Origin: an uncultured Eubacteriales bacterium
GTDB lineage: Bacteria; Bacillota; Clostridia; Saccharofermentanales; UBA5734
Assembly (NCBI GenBank): GCA_903835065.1
Contig: CAILLO010000035.1
Coordinates: 1-43,973, forward strand
Direction of reading: 5' to 3'
Length of the DNA stretch: 43,973 bases
Made by a program: the position numbers and the translations under genes. How positions within the stretch are numbered: position 1 is the stretch's first letter; each line of letters starts with the position of its first letter. Positions 40,126 to 43,973 of this stretch are shown here, in pieces. The notes under the pieces are model-generated. The model saw only the letters and a program-made list of their open reading frames with translations, made no database searches and was not told the DNA's origin.

Positions 40126-41910
40126 ATGTTCAAGCGGACCCTGATCGTCTTCATCGCCTTCGCGCTGGCCGCGATCGTCGTACTCGGAATCGTCGCGGTC
40201 TCGGCCCTGGACACGGGCGTCGAGAAGCAGGCCCGGGAGCGGCTGTCGGCCGCTGCGGAGCTGGTGCGGCTCGAGATGTCCCAGGGGATGGCGGGAGACG
40301 TCGCGACGAAGGACTCCGCGCGCGTCTTCACTTCCTCGGACCACATGGTCCGACTCACCCTGATCGCCAAGGACGGCAAGGTCCTCGCCAATACGGGCGC
40401 CGACCCGGCCGGCCTCGCGAACCACCTGACCCGCCCCGAGATCGCGAGCGCCTTCGCGACCGGCGGCTCCTTCTTCGACAAGCGATACAGCGCGACGCTC
40501 CATATCTACATGATGTACTACGCGACCTACGATGCCGACCCGGGCGTCGTGATCCGGTCCTCGATGCCCCTGACCGAACTCCAGGCCGAGGAGTCCCAGT
40601 TGGCCGTCCGGATTTCCGCGGTGGCGGCCGTCTTGTTCCTCGTCTTCCTTGCGGCGGGCCTGCTGTCGATCCGCAAGGTCTCGCGCCCCCTGGTCGAGAT
40701 GAAGGAGGCCGCCACGGCGATCGCCAAGGGCCGGTACGACCTGCGCGTCCACCGCCTGCTCGGCGACCGGACGCAGATCGGGCGCCTCTCGGCCGCCTTC
40801 AACGCGATGGCGGACCGCCTCGAGGCGTCGATCGCCGACCTCGAGGACAAGTCCTATCGGATGGACGCCATCCTCGACGCCATGAAGGCACCCCTGTTCG
40901 CGGTGGACTCCGCGCTGGACGTGACGTTCCGGAACGCGGAAGCGAAGCGGCGGTTCGGCGTCGAGCCCGACGAAGACGGGTCGAACCGGCTCATGATCCT
41001 CTATGTCCGGTCCCGCGAAGTGGAGGAGTTCGTGCGGAAGGTGCTGCGCGAAGGCATCCACGGCGAGATGGAATGGCGGGAGGAGGCCGACGAGGGAGTC
41101 CGGATCTGGAACGTTTCCGTTTCCCCGCTGGCGGGCCGTGACGGGGGGGCGATCGTGGTCTTCACCGATCTGACCGAGATGAACCGCCTGCAGCGGATCC
41201 GGAGCGACTTCGCGGCCAACGTGACGCACGAGCTGTCGACGCCCCTGACGGCGATCCGCGGCTTCATCGAGACGCTGCGCGGCGGCGCTTCGAAGGACCC
41301 GGCGCTGACCGCCCGCTTCCTCGAGATCATCGACATCGAGGCGGAGCGCCTGCACCGCCTGATCGACGACATTCTCACGCTGTCCGAGATCGAAGGGGGA
41401 CACGCGGCGAAGGAACCCGTATCGTTCGATCTGAACGAGCGCATCGACCGCGGCGTCGTCCTGCTCGAGGAGACCGCGGCGAAGCGCGGCGTGCGCCTCG
41501 TCGCGGGTCCGCCTCCTTCGGAAGGGGAGCCCGGCGCGGAGAACGACGAACCCGTGCGCCTCGACGTGCGCGCCGACCCCGACCGGATCGGGCAGATGCT
41601 CGTGAACCTGCTGGACAATGCGATCAAGTACAACCGCAAGGACGGCTCCGTCTGGGTCTGGGCGGAACGCGGCCGGGACGGACGCGTGAAGCTGCACGTC
41701 AAGGACACGGGCATCGGCATCGCCGAAGAGCAGAAATCGCGGATCTTCGAGCGCTTCTACCGTGTCGACGCCGGCCGTTCCCGCGAGACCGGCGGGACCG
41801 GACTGGGCCTTTCGATCGTGAAGCACGTCGCGATGCTCTACAAGGGGAACGTCCGGATCGAGAGCGCGTCGGGCGAGGGGTCCGAATTCATCGTCACGCT
41901 GGACATCTAG
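40126..41910 (+). CDS. phoR: phosphate sensor histidine kinase PhoR
   Basis: The 594-residue membrane kinase has helix 1 (~5-27), an extracellular sensor region (~28-158), helix 2 (~160-182), a HAMP domain (~183-235), a PAS domain (~245-350), and the kinase core. His368 in VTHELSTPLTAIRGF is the phosphorylation site; the usual Lys after HEL is Ser. The ATPase domain has NLLDNAIKYN, DTGIGIAEEQKSRIFERFYR and GGTGLGLSIVKH. The extracellular domain is that of Gram-positive PhoR, larger than in E. coli. AGGAGG precedes the ATG at 40126. It ends at a strong terminator. Confidence 0.95.
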   Translation: MFKRTLIVFIAFALAAIVVLGIVAVSALDTGVEKQARERLSAAAELVRLEMSQGMAGDVATKDSARVFTSSDHMVRLTLIAKDGKVLANTGADPAGLANHLTRPEIASAFATGGSFFDKRYSATLHIYMMYYATYDADPGVVIRSSMPLTELQAEESQLAVRISAVAAVLFLVFLAAGLLSIRKVSRPLVEMKEAATAIAKGRYDLRVHRLLGDRTQIGRLSAAFNAMADRLEASIADLEDKSYRMDAILDAMKAPLFAVDSALDVTFRNAEAKRRFGVEPDEDGSNRLMILYVRSREVEEFVRKVLREGIHGEMEWREEADEGVRIWNVSVSPLAGRDGGAIVVFTDLTEMNRLQRIRSDFAANVTHELSTPLTAIRGFIETLRGGASKDPALTARFLEIIDIEAERLHRLIDDILTLSEIEGGHAAKEPVSFDLNERIDRGVVLLEETAAKRGVRLVAGPPPSEGEPGAENDEPVRLDVRADPDRIGQMLVNLLDNAIKYNRKDGSVWVWAERGRDGRVKLHVKDTGIGIAEEQKSRIFERFYRVDAGRSRETGGTGLGLSIVKHVAMLYKGNVRIESASGEGSEFIVTLDI

Positions 41911-41937
41911 CGGAGCGTACGCCCGCCGCCGCAGGGA

Positions 41938-41973
41938 GAAGGCCTCCCCGGGACGCATCCCGGGGAGGCCTTC
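41938..41973. terminator. strong bidirectional terminator after phoR
   Basis: A perfect 16-bp stem (GAAGGCCTCCCCGGGA with its complement) and loop CGCA, located between convergent phoR and the mutarotase-like gene. It is the longest perfect hairpin noticed in the window. Confidence 0.85.
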
Positions 41974-41996
41974 CACCCGCCTGGGCGAGTGCTCCG

Positions 41997-42902
41997 TCAA
42001 CCGATCAGCGGGAGGATGTCGCGGACGACGTCCTCTTCGGTCTCCGGCTTCCGGACGCCGTCGTGGAGGCTCCACACCTCGACGTGCTCGGCCGAGTCGC
42101 CCGGCTCGAGGTCCCACATCGGGCTGAGCGTCTCCATCTCGAGCATGCCCGCGTTCGTATAGGTCTCGTAGGAGCACAGCCCGAAGTCCGGATACTCGGC
42201 CTCGTCGTCGTATTCGAAGCGCTTGACGAAGAGCTGCCCGTGGTTCGCGTAGGCGGCCCACCCGGCCTCGACCGGCAGGCCCATCTTGAAGGGCCCGGCC
42301 GCCGAAGAATCCTCGTCGAGGAAGTGGAATCGCGAGCCCCACGTCACGCGCGGGTCGTTCATGCGCGAGTACGTCCAGAGGGTCACGGCGCGGTTGGGCA
42401 GGAGATCGGGGCCTTCGGCGATCTCGGGCACGATCTCCCGGCCGCCCGGCGCCACCACGGTGATGGCCCAGACCGACAGCGAGATCTCCCACGCATTGCG
42501 GTTGACCAGCCGGTGCGTGATCTGCACGTCGGAGGTCTCCGGGTCGATCACGATCTCCATCTCCTTGTCGATCTGCGTCCACTCGTCCATCTTCGAACGC
42601 GTCCAGACGCCGCCCGGAATCTTCTTCCATTCGATCGGGAAGTTGTCCTCTTCATAGGTGCGCGGCCTCTCCTCGGGGGAGTGCCACAGGCGGTGTCCGC
42701 CGTAGGAGCGCCATTCGTCGCCGCCCGACTTCCCGGCGTCCTGCTCGTACAGCTTCATGTGGTTCGGACCGCCGACGAAGCCGTAGCGCACGATGCGCGG
42801 CCCGACGTCGGCCGTCACGACCAGTTCCACTCGTCCGTCCGTGATGTGGATGCAGTGCGTCCAGCCTTCGTGGACGACCTCGGTGACCTTGACCTTCGAC
42901 AT
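41997..42902 (-). CDS. DUF4380-like / galactose-mutarotase-fold protein
   Basis: The 301-residue protein is nearly all beta strand, as expected of the aldose-1-epimerase fold: LVVTADVGPRIVRYGFVGG, then GHRLWHSPEERPRTY, ITHRLVNRNAWEISLSVWAITVVAPGG, and a C-terminal WDLEPGDSAEHVEVW. In mutarotases the conserved early His and Arg bind the sugar; GGHRLWHSPE carries comparable residues. No signal peptide is seen, so it acts in the cytoplasm. It may bind or isomerise a sugar, but its substrate is unknown. GGAAGGGG lies upstream of the ATG at 42902, and a perfect TATAAT reads toward it. Confidence 0.82.
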   Translation of the reverse strand: MSKVKVTEVVHEGWTHCIHITDGRVELVVTADVGPRIVRYGFVGGPNHMKLYEQDAGKSGGDEWRSYGGHRLWHSPEERPRTYEEDNFPIEWKKIPGGVWTRSKMDEWTQIDKEMEIVIDPETSDVQITHRLVNRNAWEISLSVWAITVVAPGGREIVPEIAEGPDLLPNRAVTLWTYSRMNDPRVTWGSRFHFLDEDSSAAGPFKMGLPVEAGWAAYANHGQLFVKRFEYDDEAEYPDFGLCSYETYTNAGMLEMETLSPMWDLEPGDSAEHVEVWSLHDGVRKPETEEDVVRDILPLIG

Positions 42903-42949
42903 GGCGTTCGCCCCTTCCTTCCGCCGGCGCTATCCGCCGGTCTCTGCCC

Positions 42950-42955
42950 ATTATA
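42950..42955 (-). promoter_or_regulatory. -10 element for the mutarotase-like gene
   Basis: A perfect TATAAT on the minus strand, 47 nt before the ATG. It directly abuts a tandem repeat that also holds the divergent promoter of the glycosylase gene. Confidence 0.5.
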
Positions 42956-42958
42956 CAA

Positions 42959-43006
42959 TTCGAAGGAGCGGATCTTCTATGGTTCGAAGGAACGAATCTT
43001 CTATGG
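42959..43006 (+). repeat. 24-bp tandem repeat, two copies, in a divergent promoter region
   Basis: Two adjacent copies beginning TTCGAAGGA and ending TCTTCTATGG (42959-42982 and 42983-43006) differ at two positions. A -10-like TACGAT follows at 43007-43012, 18 bp from the second TTCGAA. The palindromic TTCGAA in each unit could be a protein-binding half-site array. Confidence 0.8.
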
Positions 43007-43051
43007 TACGATGCAATCGGATGGACCGACCGCTGAAGGAGGAACCGACGC

Positions 43052-43657
43052 ATGCCCGACTCCTGGGAGAACTTCCTCTCCGACTGCGAACGCTGCCGCG
43101 CCTGCCCGCTGGGTGCGACCCGCGGCAAGGTCGTCGTGTACCGCGGCTCCCCGAAGGCCCCGCTGATGTTCATCGGCGAAGGCCCCGGCGCCGAGGAGGA
43201 CGCGCGCGGCAAGCCCTTCGTCGGCCAGGCCGGCCGGCTTCTGGACCTGCTGCTCGAGGCGCAGGGCTTCCCGGAGAGCGTGTACCACATCGGGAACGTC
43301 GTGAAGTGCCGGCCGCCCGAGAACCGCGTGCCGACCGAAGCGGAGGCCGCCGCCTGCAAGCCGCTTCTGGCGCGCCAGATCCTTCTCGTCCGGCCCAGGG
43401 TCGTCGTCATGCTCGGAGCGACCGCCTACCGGTACATTACGCAGTCCAAGGACCCGATTTCGCGCGTCCGCGGCCAGTGGACCGAGAAGAACGGCTTCCA
43501 CATGCTGCCGACCTTCCACCCCGCCTATATCCTCCGCAACGACCGGGAGCGGGTCGTCCTCTGGCAGGACCTGGCCCTGGTCCGCCGGAAGCTCGAGGAA
43601 CTCGGGTACCTCGACCCGCTGCCGAACCAGGCGGCCATGCCGTCCGGACGCGGGTGA
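43052..43657 (+). CDS. udg: family 4 (Fe-S) uracil-DNA glycosylase
   Basis: The enzyme removes uracil from DNA after cytosine deamination or misincorporation. The 201-residue protein has the cysteines of the family 4 [4Fe-4S] cluster (Cys15, Cys18, Cys86, Cys102), motif A GEGPGAEED at 42-50, NVVKCRPPENR, and the C-terminal HPAYILRN loop with the catalytic-site His. GAAGGAGG precedes the ATG at 43052. It belongs to the superfamily linked to the radical SAM/DUF4130 pair, here encoded at 26994-29083. It is just upstream of an rRNA operon. Confidence 0.95.
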   Translation: MPDSWENFLSDCERCRACPLGATRGKVVVYRGSPKAPLMFIGEGPGAEEDARGKPFVGQAGRLLDLLLEAQGFPESVYHIGNVVKCRPPENRVPTEAEAAACKPLLARQILLVRPRVVVMLGATAYRYITQSKDPISRVRGQWTEKNGFHMLPTFHPAYILRNDRERVVLWQDLALVRRKLEELGYLDPLPNQAAMPSGRG

Positions 43658-43682
43658 AATCCGCCCCCCGATTCGATCTCCG

Positions 43683-43715
43683 AGGCCTCCCCCCGCTTTG
43701 ACGGGAGGAGGCCTT
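43683..43715 (+). terminator. terminator after the uracil-DNA glycosylase gene
   Basis: AGGCCTCC pairs with GGAGGCCT, with an inner CCCG/CGGG stem and a CTTTGA loop. The loop also contains the -35 of the first rRNA promoter. Confidence 0.75.
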
Positions 43716-43727
43716 CCGATGTATAAT
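43698..43727 (+). promoter_or_regulatory. rRNA operon promoter P1
   Basis: TTGACG at 43698-43703 and perfect TATAAT at 43722-43727, 18 bp apart. The -35 sits in the loop of the upstream terminator. Confidence 0.65.
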
Positions 43728-43812
43728 GATTGTCCGCCCTTTGCTTTTACGAACCCGTCGCAGCGCGCATTGCAGTTCCCTTACAAACCTTGGAAACAGG
43801 AACATTTGGGAG

Positions 43813-43846
43813 TTGACAGAGCACAGGACCGATGGTAGTTTATAAA
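43813..43846 (+). promoter_or_regulatory. rRNA operon promoter P2
   Basis: Perfect TTGACA at 43813-43818, then TAGTTT at 43836-43841 (17 bp) overlapping TATAAA at 43841-43846. Wording around it (GGACCGATGGTAG) is like rRNA promoters of Clostridia. Confidence 0.75.
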
Positions 43847-43973
43847 AGCGCCTCGCGGGGAGCGAGGTACGGACCTTGAAAATTGAACAGTGCATAAGAC
43901 GAGCCAAGCGCGATTCTTTTGAATCGAAAACGAGTAATCAAGGAGCCTAACGGCTCTCTGGAATAAATTCACA
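43847..43973 (+). ncRNA. rRNA operon leader (pre-16S), 16S gene beyond the window
   Basis: After P2 comes a CCTCGC/GCGAGG hairpin (43851-43867), then the GGACCTTGAAAATTGAACAG stretch typical of Firmicutes pre-16S leaders, a CGATTC-TTTT-GAATCG hairpin (43911-43926), and a GAGCC/GGCTC hairpin (43943-43956). No start of mature 16S is visible. The stretch 43716-43973 has no protein gene. Confidence 0.72.

Noticed and set aside
40078-42630. Minus-strand open frame of 850 codons across phoR
   Set aside because: It is the antisense shadow of phoR and part of the mutarotase-like gene, Arg/Gly/Asp/His-rich with no domain. GC-rich DNA gives such long shadows.
42959-43006. Repeated peptide SKERIFYG in a plus-strand frame
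   Set aside because: It is only the translation of the 24-bp promoter repeat; the long frame that contains it runs antisense to the mutarotase-like gene.
1-43973. CRISPR array, insertion sequence or prophage
   Set aside because: No spaced direct repeats, transposase, integrase or phage structural gene seen. The only repeats are the short tandem ones reported and the duplicate tRNA-Gly.

Overview
The window is GC-rich bacterial chromosome carrying mostly housekeeping genes. It points to a high-GC member of the Bacillota (Firmicutes), probably an anaerobic Clostridia-like lineage. The reasons are the hprK / rapZ / whiA genes, the prfA / ywlC / ywlE order, a YwlE-type arginine phosphatase, a NupNOPQ-like nucleoside transporter, AGGAGG-type ribosome binding sites, and a Firmicutes-style rRNA leader at the right edge. 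A GGGtGRT protein / Fe-S scaffold pair fits an anaerobe. The species cannot be fixed from this sequence alone.

Layout. 1-3641: a truncated NYN-domain protein, then glf translationally coupled to a 595-residue protein of unknown function. 3642-6765: a 344-bp gap with a possible decayed membrane gene and a Pho-type promoter, then pstS-pstC-pstA. 6787-8502 (minus): the GGGtGRT protein and a NifU-like scaffold. 8650-11287: prfA, ywlC (threonylcarbamoyl-AMP synthase) and ywlE. 11284-13030: a Met-Glu-Val-Gly-Cys tRNA operon, a HEAT-like protein, and a second identical tRNA-Gly with its own promoter and terminator. 13106-18723: hprK-murB-rapZ-whiA and a membrane-anchored beta-propeller protein. 18805-20320 (minus): ilvN-ilvC without ilvB. 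20552-24725: a frameshifted PAS-GGDEF-HD-GYP gene, an internally deleted crtI remnant, a squalene/phytoene synthase, and a two-domain prenol-kinase-like protein.

24738-29149: mscL, a rhodanese, an MBL hydrolase, a glyoxalase-fold protein, then a radical SAM / DUF4130 DNA-metabolism pair behind a LexA-like box. 29165-32288: a small P-loop protein, a PHP phosphoesterase and a two-gene ABC-2 exporter. 32338-37134 (minus): a BMP-type nucleoside ABC importer. 37345-41910: an Smr protein, then pstB-phoU-phoB-phoR. 41997-43657: a mutarotase-like protein and a family 4 uracil-DNA glycosylase. 43698-43973: tandem promoters and leader of an rRNA operon whose 16S gene lies beyond the window.

How it fits together. 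The phosphate system is split. The pstSCA operon and the pstB-phoU-phoBR operon lie about 31 kb apart, but both are preceded by the same TTAC-N7-TTAC repeat, so they probably form one regulon under the local PhoB/PhoR. The radical SAM / DUF4130 pair and the uracil-DNA glycosylase belong to families that are linked or fused in other genomes and are separate here. The most novel-looking pieces are the prenyl salvage/synthesis cluster (crtB next to a phytol-kinase/DUF92 fusion), the SOS-type promoter on the radical SAM operon, the GGGtGRT/scaffold pair, and the 595-residue protein after glf.
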